Positions 14,531 through 21,890 of a DNA stretch of 22,083 nucleotides are shown here, piece by piece. The position numbers were made by a program, and so were the translations under genes. Each line of letters begins with the position of its first letter. The first letter of the stretch is position 1. The notes under the pieces were generated by a model that saw only the letters and a program-made list of their open reading frames with translations, made no database searches and was not told the origin of the DNA. The DNA is from Phycisphaerales bacterium (lineage in GTDB: Bacteria > Planctomycetota > Phycisphaerae > Phycisphaerales > UBA1924): positions 1 through 22,083 of the forward strand of contig JAESSR010000296.1 in the NCBI GenBank assembly GCA_016764015.1, in the 5' to 3' direction.

Positions 14531-15349
14531 ATGAAGCCAATAGGTGAAATGCCAAGCGTCAACTCATCCTTGCGGGTATATCAAAGCCGCAAGCTGTCGG
14601 TAGCGTCTGCATTCACCATGATCGAACTGATGGTGACCATGGCCGTGATTGCTGTGCTGATCGCATTGTTGTTTCCAGCGCTCGCGGGTGTTCGTGAATC
14701 AACCCGGAAAATAGTCTGCGGCTCAAACATGCGTCAGGTCGGACTTGGGGTGAGTTTGTACACCCAAGACTGGAATGATCGCCTTCCCAACTCGGTCTTC
14801 CTCGCGCCGCCACGCTCAAATGCGTTTTCCTACCCATCACCCGAGCGAATGGACACCGTCCGCTTGAGCTCGCGTGAGTTTGGATATCTGAACAGCCAAT
14901 GGGACGGACTCGGGCATCTCTTTGAGAATGATTATGTGACAGCGCCAAGCGTGTTCTACTGCCCAAGCCACAAGGGCAACTTCCAGTTTGAAGATGCCAC
15001 CGATCAATGGGCTCTACTCGAAAGCGAATCAGAGCTTATCGTCAACTACCTCTATAGAGGGACTGGTCCGGACGATTCTCGCGTGCTCTACAACATCGTT
15101 TCCTCGGCAGCCTTAGTCACAGACACCCTTCGCTCATATGAAGACCTAAACCACGAGGGTGGTTTCAATGTCCTCCAAGCCGGGCTCGCCGTGAACTGGT
15201 TCAATGATGTCGGTGATCAGATCGCATCGGACATCCTGCTCCGCACCAGCGACAATGGCGGGATATCCTCATCGGTCAATGATGCTTGGATGCGTCTTGA
15301 TGGGCTCGATGAAGATGAAGATCCGGTCGATGTCGATCTAGACCCGTAA
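14531..15349 (+). CDS. Prepilin-type N-terminal methylation protein (DUF1559-like pseudopilin)
   Basis: With the ATG at 14531 the protein has 272 residues. The class III signal AFTMIEL (27-33) is followed by a hydrophobic helix (VTMAVIAVLIALLFPALAG). Ala replaces the usual Gly before the cleavage site, a variant I associate with planctomycete pseudopilins. The C-terminal half has HEGGFNVLQAG (H208), a degenerate form of the H-x9-DG motif of this family, and ends in an acidic tail (DEDEDPVDVDLDP). Prepilin peptidase should process it at the inner membrane. No secretion or pilus gene lies nearby, so its partner machine is unknown. The frame is open to a TTG at 14492, and an ATG at 14549 is also possible; none has a strong ribosome site. 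A prolyl isomerase frame follows 18 bp after its stop. Confidence 0.85.
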   Translation: MKPIGEMPSVNSSLRVYQSRKLSVASAFTMIELMVTMAVIAVLIALLFPALAGVRESTRKIVCGSNMRQVGLGVSLYTQDWNDRLPNSVFLAPPRSNAFSYPSPERMDTVRLSSREFGYLNSQWDGLGHLFENDYVTAPSVFYCPSHKGNFQFEDATDQWALLESESELIVNYLYRGTGPDDSRVLYNIVSSAALVTDTLRSYEDLNHEGGFNVLQAGLAVNWFNDVGDQIASDILLRTSDNGGISSSVNDAWMRLDGLDEDEDPVDVDLDP

Positions 15350-15501
15350 GTTGAAAACAAATCTCAATGGTAAAGCTGAGATCGTATCTCTGTGTATGCA
15401 GTGTGCGTGTGTTTCTGGCTTGCCCATCTTATTCCACGAGCGGGGTTGGATATCTACGACCAAAGATGCAACGCCAACGGCTCCAATGCGTATCCTCTCG
15501 T

Positions 15502-16611
15502 ATGCACACACACTCTCCATGCACGCGTCTCGCAACTTCATCTTCCATCCTCATGACCATGATGGTGGTCATGATCGCAGCATTGCCAGCAAATCTATTT
15601 GCCCAACTTGTTCCAGATCGGCTTTATTTTGGTGTGGGTCAGCGTGTTGTCGTGCGTGTGGACGCTCCTGAAGATTTTCTTGGCGAACTCACAATCAAGC
15701 TGCTCAACCCTCGAACACTCGAAGTTATCCACAACGCCCCGGCGGCGCGTGGGCGAACTGATCTCACCAGCTTGTGCCCCGACATCTGGGGGGATCAATC
15801 CCATCAAGTGATGCTGGCTCAGTTGTATCTGGATTCACAAGCCTTTGGCTCGCCTTTGGTGCTCCAGCCGATGGTGACGCCGAATATTGCCACGCGGGTG
15901 AATCAAACGACGCTCCAAGTGACTGAGGAAAAAGACGCACTCGTGATCTTTGAAGACGATCGGCTTTCAAGCAGATTCGTGAAAGGCGAGATTCAATCAA
16001 GCGAACGAGAAGAAGTTGTCTACTCAGGACTCCGTGTGTATGTCGAACAAGAAGTCGTCATGCAAACCACCGCAGGCGAGATCGTTTTCCGTATGCGCCC
16101 TGATGCGGCTCCCAACACGGCATACAACTTCATGCACTTGGTCGAAGGCGGGTTCTACACCAACATTATCTTCCATCGCATCGTCGCCAAACTCGCAGAC
16201 GGACGCCCATTCGTGATCCAGGTCGGCGATCCGTCGGGCACCGGATCGGGCGGACCGGGCTACATGATCGATCTTGAAAAAACATACCTTCCTCATGACT
16301 TTGGTGTGCTGTCCATGGCTCGATCCGCAGACCCAAACACCAACGGCTCGCAGGTCTTTGTGTGCCTCTCAAGAGAGGGCACCGAGTTTCTCGATGGACG
16401 CTACACCTCATTCGCCCAGGCAATCACCGGGGCCGATGTCATCCGGGCGATCGCAGCAGAACCTGTCGGCGCAGAAGACCGCCCGCTCGATCCGCCGATG
16501 ATTCTGAGCACCTCATTGCGTGATGCGCCATCGGTTGCCGATCGAATGTCGCCGATCAACACATTGGCAGATTTACCAGCTCAAACAGATTCGCTCGAAG
16601 GCGATCGATAA
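15502..16611 (+). CDS. Exported cyclophilin-type peptidyl-prolyl cis-trans isomerase
   Basis: From the ATG at 15502 the protein has 369 residues, with a signal peptide ending near residue 34-35 (LFA-Q). An N-terminal beta-rich domain of about 150 residues that I do not recognise is followed by a cyclophilin domain (about 187-320): TTAGEIVFRMRPDAAPNTAYNF, FHR, FVIQVGDPSGTGSGGPGY, LSMA, GSQVFVCL and LDGRYTSF. The catalytic Arg (FHR) and the Gln of FVIQ are kept, while the usual SQFF and LDGKHTVFG are altered, so activity is likely but not certain. The frame is open upstream to an ATG at 15367, 18 bp after the prepilin stop. That would add 45 residues ahead of the signal peptide, so the internal start is preferred. 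It probably folds secreted proteins in the periplasm. Confidence 0.85.
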   Translation: MHTHSPCTRLATSSSILMTMMVVMIAALPANLFAQLVPDRLYFGVGQRVVVRVDAPEDFLGELTIKLLNPRTLEVIHNAPAARGRTDLTSLCPDIWGDQSHQVMLAQLYLDSQAFGSPLVLQPMVTPNIATRVNQTTLQVTEEKDALVIFEDDRLSSRFVKGEIQSSEREEVVYSGLRVYVEQEVVMQTTAGEIVFRMRPDAAPNTAYNFMHLVEGGFYTNIIFHRIVAKLADGRPFVIQVGDPSGTGSGGPGYMIDLEKTYLPHDFGVLSMARSADPNTNGSQVFVCLSREGTEFLDGRYTSFAQAITGADVIRAIAAEPVGAEDRPLDPPMILSTSLRDAPSVADRMSPINTLADLPAQTDSLEGDR

Positions 16612-16634
16612 AAAAACTCCCGCGAGGCAGGAGT
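16610..16634 (-). terminator. Rho-independent terminator of the outer-membrane protein gene
   Basis: On the minus strand ACTCCTGC-CTC-GCGGGAGT forms an 8-bp stem with one G-U pair, followed by seven T. It lies 26 bp past the stop at 16661. Its T-run overlaps the TAA of the convergent prolyl isomerase gene, so the two genes are packed end to end. Confidence 0.85.
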
Positions 16635-16660
16635 GATGGAATCTTACTGAGTTGTTCAGT

Positions 16661-17671
16661 TCAGAATACGAACGAGCCGCTCAATCCAAAGAAGATACTT
16701 GTTTCAAGATCACGCTGTGAAACGGTGTTCCCATCAGTGTCGAAGAACTCAAGCTCTGATCCAAGTGCAGCGCCAACTCGCCCATGCACACGAAACTTGC
16801 TGTTGGGCTTGTACAGAACCTCAAAGGCGACAGGGATCCGAGTTTCGGTCGCTGCTCCTGCTGCAATCGCATTGGAATCATCAAGCCGAAACGATACCGA
16901 TTCATATTCGCCTGAGATGCCGTACGAGAGCGAATCGCTCATCGCGTACATCACCCTGAGCCCGACACGCTGGCTTTCGAGTATCCATCCGTTGCCCATG
17001 TCATACCGAATCTGAGGCAGCGGTAAAATTAAAACACTGTCTTCGAGCCGAGTTCTGACAACCAACCCGATCCCAAGATCGAGCTTGTCGTTTACCTTGT
17101 GGCGGTATCCGCCGAAGACTCCACCTGAGATCGAATCGTCAAACTCAGCGCCCGATTCATACGCAGCATTCACTATGGCTCCTATAAACCAAGAATCATC
17201 ACCGTTGATCTGTCCACGGTACGAAGAGTTGAGCGTGAGATTGGTCACATCGTCGAAGACACCGAGTATGGCTCCGCCTCCGCCTCCGCCTCCACGAAGT
17301 GCTCCGCCACCACCGCCCCCGCCTGAGACAGTCGTGAACTCGTAGTTGGTGTGTACTGCATCAACTCCGATTGACCATCGCCCTTCACCCAAATCCATCT
17401 CGGCGCCGATCCCCAAAGAGGTTCGCCAAGATTTGAGTGTGCCCGAGTCATCATCGAAATCGGTTTCATCTGAGTAGATCGTCCCGCCGGTGAGTACCCA
17501 AGTTATTGGGTTCCCGTCTTCGATCAAAGTTGTTTCAGATGTTTCAGATGTTTCAGTTGTATCAGTCGTTTCATCTGGAGTATCTTCGTTGGCGCTTTGG
17601 GCCCAAAGCGGCGAGCCTGCCAGTGCGACGAGCGACAAAGCCGCCAGTTTGGTGCAAATATTGTTGTACAT
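16661..17671 (-). CDS. Outer-membrane beta-barrel-like protein
   Basis: The 336-residue protein has a signal peptide cut after about residue 24 (LWA-QS), then a Thr/Glu/Asp low-complexity spacer (29-48). The rest alternates polar and hydrophobic residues with repeated short strands (RWSIGVDAVHTNYEF, KLDLGIGLVVRTRLED, GISGEYESVSFRLDD) and ends in SGSFVF, a terminal Phe as in outer-membrane barrels. Two Gly7 tracts (117-123 and 127-133) probably form a flexible loop between strands. GGAG lies about 6 nt before the ATG. No homologous family is recognised; an OmpA-like or porin-type barrel is the best guess. Confidence 0.75.
   Translation of the reverse strand: MYNNICTKLAALSLVALAGSPLWAQSANEDTPDETTDTTETSETSETTLIEDGNPITWVLTGGTIYSDETDFDDDSGTLKSWRTSLGIGAEMDLGEGRWSIGVDAVHTNYEFTTVSGGGGGGGALRGGGGGGGAILGVFDDVTNLTLNSSYRGQINGDDSWFIGAIVNAAYESGAEFDDSISGGVFGGYRHKVNDKLDLGIGLVVRTRLEDSVLILPLPQIRYDMGNGWILESQRVGLRVMYAMSDSLSYGISGEYESVSFRLDDSNAIAAGAATETRIPVAFEVLYKPNSKFRVHGRVGAALGSELEFFDTDGNTVSQRDLETSIFFGLSGSFVF
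17271..17325. repeat. Gly7-ALR-Gly7 low-complexity coding repeat
   Basis: GGN-codon runs encode two seven-glycine tracts separated by Ala-Leu-Arg and Ala. The left tract uses varied codons in a near-triplet repeat (CCGCCT units on the plus strand), which could change length by slippage in steps of three bases. Confidence 0.7.
17532..17576. repeat. Five-unit 9-bp tandem repeat in the outer-membrane protein gene
   Basis: Units GTTTCAGAT, GTTTCAGAT, GTTTCAGTT, GTATCAGTC and GTTTCATCT run head to tail. They encode the Thr/Ser/Glu/Asp spacer after the signal peptide. The first two units are identical, which suggests recent duplication. Confidence 0.75.
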
Positions 17672-17786
17672 AAATCTCTCCTCTTCCTGTGTGTTATCAG
17701 ACGCCAGTACAATACGACCATCGTTTCACCCAGGCATCGATATATTTGCGATTTTCAACCACTGGATTGAACACGGTGTGGGGGGC

Positions 17787-17792
17787 TATACT
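17787..17792 (+). promoter_or_regulatory. Likely -10 element of the tRNA-Ala promoter
   Basis: TATACT lies 45 nt before the mature tRNA start. The nearest -35-like hexamer, TTGAAC at 17767-17772, is only 14 nt away, so the -35 is uncertain. Confidence 0.4.
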
Positions 17793-17837
17793 TGCCCCCG
17801 ATGTCTCTTGGCATCGCCCACCCGTTTTTTCGGTGCT

Positions 17838-17910
17838 GGGGGACTAACTCAATTGGTAGAGTGCCAGCTTTGCAAGCTGGAAGTTAGGGGTTCAAGTCCC
17901 CTGTCCTCCA
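17838..17910 (+). tRNA. tRNA-Ala (anticodon UGC)
   Basis: The 73-nt cloverleaf is complete. The acceptor GGGGGAC pairs with GTCCTCC and includes G3-U70, the main alanine identity element; the discriminator is A. The D arm is ACTC...GAGT. The anticodon stem CCAGC/GCTGG encloses TTTGCAA with TGC at 17871-17873. The T arm is AGGGG-TTCAAGT-CCCCT. CCA is not encoded and must be added after transcription. Confidence 0.97.
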
Positions 17911-17995
17911 CTTTCCTTACTCCGTGAGTATCGATGCGATCCGGTTTGTCCCCGGAAGCAGAACGAGACTTGTGTTGAGCAGTGGGGGAATCAGT

Positions 17996-18823
17996 ATGAA
18001 AACCGATGCCTACGAAGTGATCGCATTCTACAAGTTTGTCGCTATCGATGATTGTGATTCTTGGGCACCTGTTCTCAAACAGCACATGCTTGATCGGGAT
18101 ATTCTGGGCACCATTTTGCTCGCCAACGAAGGAATCAACGGCACCATCTGTGGCAAGCCTGAATCTATCGAACAGTTCATCACCATCATGCAGGCCCACG
18201 ACGGGCTCGGGGATCTGCCAGTAAAAACCAGTTACGCCCCCGGGCATGTGTTTAACCGTGCCAAAGTCAAGGTCAAGCCGTCGCTGATCAGTATCGGCGA
18301 TGACGAGCGGGCCGATCCCAACAGGCAGGTCGGGACCTATGTCAAACCCAAGGACTGGAACGCGTTGATCTCTGATCCAGAGGTTGTGCTGATTGACACC
18401 CGCAACGAGTACGAGTTCCACGCGGGGACATTCGAGGGCGCGGTCGATCCCAAGATCACCCGGTTCCGTGAGCTGCCCGAGTTCGTCAAGAAGAACTACG
18501 ATCCCAAGGTCCACAAAAAGGTCGCCATGTTCTGCACCGGAGGCATCCGCTGCGAGCGATCCACCGCGTGGATGCTCGAAGAAGGCTTCGAAGAGGTCTT
18601 TCATCTTGAAGGCGGGATATTAAAGTATCTTGAAGAGGTGCATCAGGAAGAGAGCCTGTGGAAGGGCGATTGCTATGTCTTCGACGAGCGCGTCGGCGTC
18701 AACCACGAGCTCGCGCCATCTGATGCTGCCAAGTTCTGCCCTGGTTGTGGACATGCCCTGACCACAAAGCTCCGGTGCGCACCAGAGTACATCGCCGGCG
18801 AGCGCTGCCCGTTCTGCCCATGA
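17996..18823 (+). CDS. trhO: tRNA uridine(34) hydroxylase TrhO (rhodanese-like)
   Basis: The 275-residue protein matches the YceA/TrhO family throughout: an N-terminal domain (AFYKFVAI, LANEGINGT), a rhodanese domain (VLIDTRNEYEFHAGTFEGA, MFCTGGIRCERSTAWM with C180 as active-site cysteine and C186 also kept, FHLEGGILKYLEE) and a C-terminal Cys-rich region (CPGCG at 248-252, C261, CPFC at 271-274) that may bind zinc. The family uses O2 to form 5-hydroxyuridine at U34 of tRNAs reading four-codon boxes. The ATG at 17996 has GGGGGA about 6 nt ahead; the frame is open to a GTG at 17924. It lies 85 bp after tRNA-Ala(UGC), a tRNA of the type this enzyme modifies in other bacteria. Confidence 0.95.
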   Translation: MKTDAYEVIAFYKFVAIDDCDSWAPVLKQHMLDRDILGTILLANEGINGTICGKPESIEQFITIMQAHDGLGDLPVKTSYAPGHVFNRAKVKVKPSLISIGDDERADPNRQVGTYVKPKDWNALISDPEVVLIDTRNEYEFHAGTFEGAVDPKITRFRELPEFVKKNYDPKVHKKVAMFCTGGIRCERSTAWMLEEGFEEVFHLEGGILKYLEEVHQEESLWKGDCYVFDERVGVNHELAPSDAAKFCPGCGHALTTKLRCAPEYIAGERCPFCP

Positions 18824-18835
18824 TTTGAGTGGTCT

Positions 18836-18933
18836 GGGTGCCACGCCTTGACCCGAAGGGCAAGCCGTGCTCTTTTGAACTTTGTGAATGAATCAAGACA
18901 CTGCTTGCCCAAGACGGTCAAGCAGTGGCACCC
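18836..18933. repeat. Paired-hairpin REP/BIME-like element
   Basis: Two related hairpins lie between convergent genes. The left one (18842-18869) has arms CACGCCTTG and CAAGCCGTG with one mismatch. The right one (18899-18927) has perfect 9-bp arms CACTGCTTG and CAAGCAGTG. Together they form a larger inverted repeat with outer arms GGGTGCCAC (18836-18844) and GTGGCACCC (18925-18933), plus inner arms GGGCAAGC (18858-18865) and GCTTGCCC (18903-18910). No T-run follows. The arrangement of two REP-like palindromes in opposite orientation resembles a BIME and may also stop or stabilise both flanking transcripts. Confidence 0.75.
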
Positions 18934-18939
18934 TCGAAA

Positions 18940-20307
18940 CTAGACCTCCCGTGCGGGCTCAATAATCCCTCGGCATTCACCAAACCCGATTCGGCGGAAA
19001 CCTTCGCGTTCGCAGTAGGCCTTCATGATAATCTCATCGCCGTCGGCGATGAACTTGCGTTCTTCGCCGGTTGGCAAGACGATCGGCGTCCGCTGGGTTC
19101 CCGGCACGATGACTGGGGGATTGGCGAACGGGTCGCCGTCCCATGTGAGTTCGAGCATCGAACCACGCGCATCACGCGTCGTGCCTGAAATCGTGCCGGA
19201 GCCCAATAAGTCGCCGGGCTGAAGATTACAACCATTGACCGTGTGGTGGGTGAGCATCTGGGCGAGCGTCCAGTACATGTCCTTGAAGTTCGCCGTCGAA
19301 AGGTGCACCGGTTCCATGCCTTGCTCTCGCATCTTGGCCGACGCGATGTGGACTTCAACCTTGATATCAAACCCGCCGGCTTTGCGGTTGGCATCTGAAT
19401 CCATGTAGGGCAATGGCTGGGGATCAGCGGCATCGCGCTCTTGGGCTTGGCACCGGAACGGTGCGAGCGCTTCCATTGTCACGATATAAGGCGACACCGT
19501 CGATGCAAAGTTCTTCGCCAGGAACGGGCCCAGCGGCACATATTCCCACTTCTGCAAATCACGGGCCGACCAGTCATTGAGGATGCACAGCCCGAGCATG
19601 TGATCTTCTGCATCTTCGATCGAAACCGGCTCGCCGAGCTCGTTGCTGCGACCGACGATCACGCCCATCTCCATCTCATAATCCAACAGCTTGCAGGGGC
19701 CGAACCCCGGTGATCCGCCTTCCTCAGCTGGTGCTTGCTGCCCGACGGGGCGTTTGATGTTCGTGCCTGATGTGACGATCGACGACGCACGGCCGTGGTA
19801 TCCAATAGGAATGTGCTTGTAGTTGGGCAGCAGCGGGTTGTCCGGGCGGAACATGGAGCCGACATTGGTCGCGTGGTAGAGTGAGGCGTAGAAGTCTGTG
19901 TAGTCGCCGATCGTGTACAAGTCAGTTTGATAATCGGAAGCAGGGTAAAGGTACTTTGCGACTATTTTTTGAGTAGATGTATCAGATGTCGATAGTAGTT
20001 CTACAAGTCGCTTGCGGATGGCCAAGCGCTGAACGGGTTTGAATCGTCCAAAGCATTTAATAATAGAACCATTACCGATCATATTGGCCCTCAGGTGAGG
20101 ATCAAGCAAGCGAGTCTGGAGAAGGCCATTCAGGTCGAGTATTTGGTCACCAATTCGTACACCATCAATACACTCACATCCATGTTCTCGATCCACCATT
20201 TCGCACAGCGGCAGGTTCTGAATCGGAAAATCACTCTTCGGATCGTTCGCACTCTCCACCCAAGACTTCAGGTTCTGGTCGTGGGTTTCGTCAATCGCGT
20301 ATGGCAT
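18940..20307 (-). CDS. fahA: Fumarylacetoacetase
   Basis: FAH cleaves fumarylacetoacetate to fumarate and acetoacetate, the last step of tyrosine/homogentisate breakdown. Metal and catalytic residues of the family are in place: D138 and H145 in DFYASLYHATNVGSMFRP, E211 and E213 in YEMEMGVIVG, and D245 in LNDWSARDLQKWEYVPLGPF. The N-terminal SWVESAN motif is also typical. The 455-residue length is near the eukaryotic-type enzyme (about 420). The ATG at 20307 has AAGGAA about 9 nt ahead; the frame is open to 20373 but that start lacks a ribosome site. No other tyrosine-degradation gene is in the window. The upstream ATP-grasp frame ends 87 bp away on the same strand, so co-transcription is possible. 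Confidence 0.95.
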   Translation of the reverse strand: MPYAIDETHDQNLKSWVESANDPKSDFPIQNLPLCEMVDREHGCECIDGVRIGDQILDLNGLLQTRLLDPHLRANMIGNGSIIKCFGRFKPVQRLAIRKRLVELLSTSDTSTQKIVAKYLYPASDYQTDLYTIGDYTDFYASLYHATNVGSMFRPDNPLLPNYKHIPIGYHGRASSIVTSGTNIKRPVGQQAPAEEGGSPGFGPCKLLDYEMEMGVIVGRSNELGEPVSIEDAEDHMLGLCILNDWSARDLQKWEYVPLGPFLAKNFASTVSPYIVTMEALAPFRCQAQERDAADPQPLPYMDSDANRKAGGFDIKVEVHIASAKMREQGMEPVHLSTANFKDMYWTLAQMLTHHTVNGCNLQPGDLLGSGTISGTTRDARGSMLELTWDGDPFANPPVIVPGTQRTPIVLPTGEERKFIADGDEIIMKAYCEREGFRRIGFGECRGIIEPAREV

Positions 20308-20394
20308 AATCAAGATTCCTTGGGTTCCAGTGGGAAGAGGGTGAACCAAAGGATATACATCGATCGCTCGCAAGGCATCGGTCTCGCAAGAGGG

Positions 20395-21078
20395 TTATGT
20401 AAACATCACCCGCACGAGTGCCCACTTGATTTTCTTCCAGGTTGCTCGATCGACGGGCTCGCCGGTATTGGTCGCGACACGCACCTTGGCGATCCGCTCG
20501 GCGTGGAGCCAGTAGCCGCAGAGCATGTTCCATGCCCAGAAAATCGATCGCTTGGGATCGTACAAGTTGGTCGGCTCGCTCGTGAGCCCGTTGAGCTCAA
20601 CAATCCCGAACCCCTCGCCCTTGGCCAGCTCTTCGAGCGAATCGCAGCGCAGATCAAATCGGCCGATATCAAACCCGCGTCCTTGCTCATCAACAAACCG
20701 ATCGACGATTTCGCCAATACGAGTGGTGAGCGCATCGGTGATCAGGTGTGTCCCGTCGGTAAACTTCGCGCCTTGCGAATGATCGCCCATCGCCCCGAGC
20801 GACACGGATTCCCCAATCGCGGGCACATTGCCCAACTCATCGAACTCATCGTTCATCCGATCAAAGAACATTCGGCTCTGCGCCCGATAGCGTTTATTGC
20901 CCAGGATCAATCGACGAACCGAGCGCTTTCCATCACCAATTACAGCCGGGAACTCTTTGAGCGTGATCGCATAGATAAACCCGGACTGCCCGTCATAGTT
21001 CGCATTGGTAATCGACTCAATATTCCGAACCCAGAGCACCCCAACCTCCATCGCCCCGGAGTGGCGTTGTTGAATCAC
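20395..21078 (-). CDS. C-terminal half of a membrane ATP-grasp ligase (split gene)
   Basis: This 227-residue frame starts with a GTG that overlaps the TGA of the preceding frame (GTGA). It carries the catalytic half of an ATP-grasp domain: FPAVIGDGKRSVRRLIL, then GRFDLRC and FGIVELNGLTSEPTN, where the Asp and the E-x-N pair would bind Mg-ATP. It has no N-terminal ATP-binding subdomain of its own. The first residues (VIQQRHSGAMEVGV) align with the hinge strand that normally follows directly on the end of the other frame. It is either the second half of a gene broken by a one-base deletion or a separately translated subunit made by stop-start coupling. The substrate is unknown; the family resembles D-Ala-D-Ala ligase. 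Confidence 0.75.
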   Translation of the reverse strand: MIQQRHSGAMEVGVLWVRNIESITNANYDGQSGFIYAITLKEFPAVIGDGKRSVRRLILGNKRYRAQSRMFFDRMNDEFDELGNVPAIGESVSLGAMGDHSQGAKFTDGTHLITDALTTRIGEIVDRFVDEQGRGFDIGRFDLRCDSLEELAKGEGFGIVELNGLTSEPTNLYDPKRSIFWAWNMLCGYWLHAERIAKVRVATNTGEPVDRATWKKIKWALVRVMFT

Positions 21079-21890
21079 AACGGTTCATCGTTGCTTTGGC
21101 AGTATGCGATGAGATCCTCTTCCGTCTTGACCATCGCCACCGCCCGCCCGCGTTCGCCCTGGTCGGGCTTGCAATACACCGGCAGCCCGCCGAGATGGGA
21201 ATCATTGCGGATGGCTTCAATCGCTCGATCAATCCGCTGCTGTAAGTGCTCGTTTTCCTCGATCAGCACACAGTGCAGCACGGCTCCATCGTCAACCGTC
21301 CCGTCGCCGAGCTTGAGATTGATGTCCATCTTTGATTCGCACATGATCCCGCCGTCGTGGGCGTATCCGGGATTCACCGAGGTCAGTTCCACCAAGCCCT
21401 TTCGGCGAATGATCCGTTTGACACCCCACCAAATCATCGGCAGGTACACCAACCCCGTCACCCAATACTCATGGCATGTGATCCGGTTGAACTCGCCTTT
21501 GAGCCTTTGTCGTCCTTCCCATGTGACGATGAGCCGCATCCCTGAGAGCACGCCGAGGAATATCAAGAATCCAAGAGCGAATCCGATGATTCCATATCGT
21601 TCAGTAAGCCAAACAGTGATGCCGCCGCCCGACAACCCGACGATGAACACGCCGAGCACATACGCGACCCCGCGCACCCAGCCAAGTAGATAGAACGGGC
21701 GATCAATCCGGTGGGCTCCATGTATTAGCCACCAACTCCGTCCGACCATCATCCCCAGTATCGCAATGCCAAAGTCCACACTCATCATCGAGGCAAACAG
21801 CATCGTGATCACGAGCCCTGCAATGGTGCAGTAGCGAACAAGTATCACAACTGCAATTAACTGCACCCACCAAGGCACACGCAGACCCAA
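21075..21890 (-). CDS. N-terminal membrane half of an ATP-grasp ligase (split gene)
   Basis: The 271-residue frame has about four hydrophobic segments (roughly 8-30, 68-90, 98-122, 140-157), then the family motif ELTSVNPGYAHDGG and ESKMDI (169-190) and an ATP-grasp N-terminal subdomain with LPVYCKPDQGERGRAV (236-251). It stops at NDEPL, exactly where homologues of this membrane ATP-grasp group continue into the adenine-binding hinge. The continuation is found one frame back, in the next coding frame. The start is uncertain: the longest frame begins with a TTG at 21890, overlapping the upstream hydrolase by 34 bp and lacking a ribosome site. In-frame GTG codons at 21878, 21866 and 21848 are alternatives. 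Confidence 0.75.
   Translation of the reverse strand: MGLRVPWWVQLIAVVILVRYCTIAGLVITMLFASMMSVDFGIAILGMMVGRSWWLIHGAHRIDRPFYLLGWVRGVAYVLGVFIVGLSGGGITVWLTERYGIIGFALGFLIFLGVLSGMRLIVTWEGRQRLKGEFNRITCHEYWVTGLVYLPMIWWGVKRIIRRKGLVELTSVNPGYAHDGGIMCESKMDINLKLGDGTVDDGAVLHCVLIEENEHLQQRIDRAIEAIRNDSHLGGLPVYCKPDQGERGRAVAMVKTEEDLIAYCQSNDEPL

Noticed and set aside
17849..18604. 251-codon minus-strand frame across tRNA-Ala and trhO
   Set aside because: It would run through the tRNA gene on the opposite strand and lacks any family signature.
21070..21085. Programmed -1 frameshift in the ATP-grasp gene
   Set aside because: No slippery heptamer of the X-XXY-YYZ type at the overlap; a deletion or stop-start coupling explains the sequence better.
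20095..21693. Long plus-strand open frame of 532 codons opposite fahA and the ATP-grasp gene
   Set aside because: It is fully antisense to genes with clear family motifs, has no recognisable domain and shows biased composition expected from the complementary strand of coding DNA.
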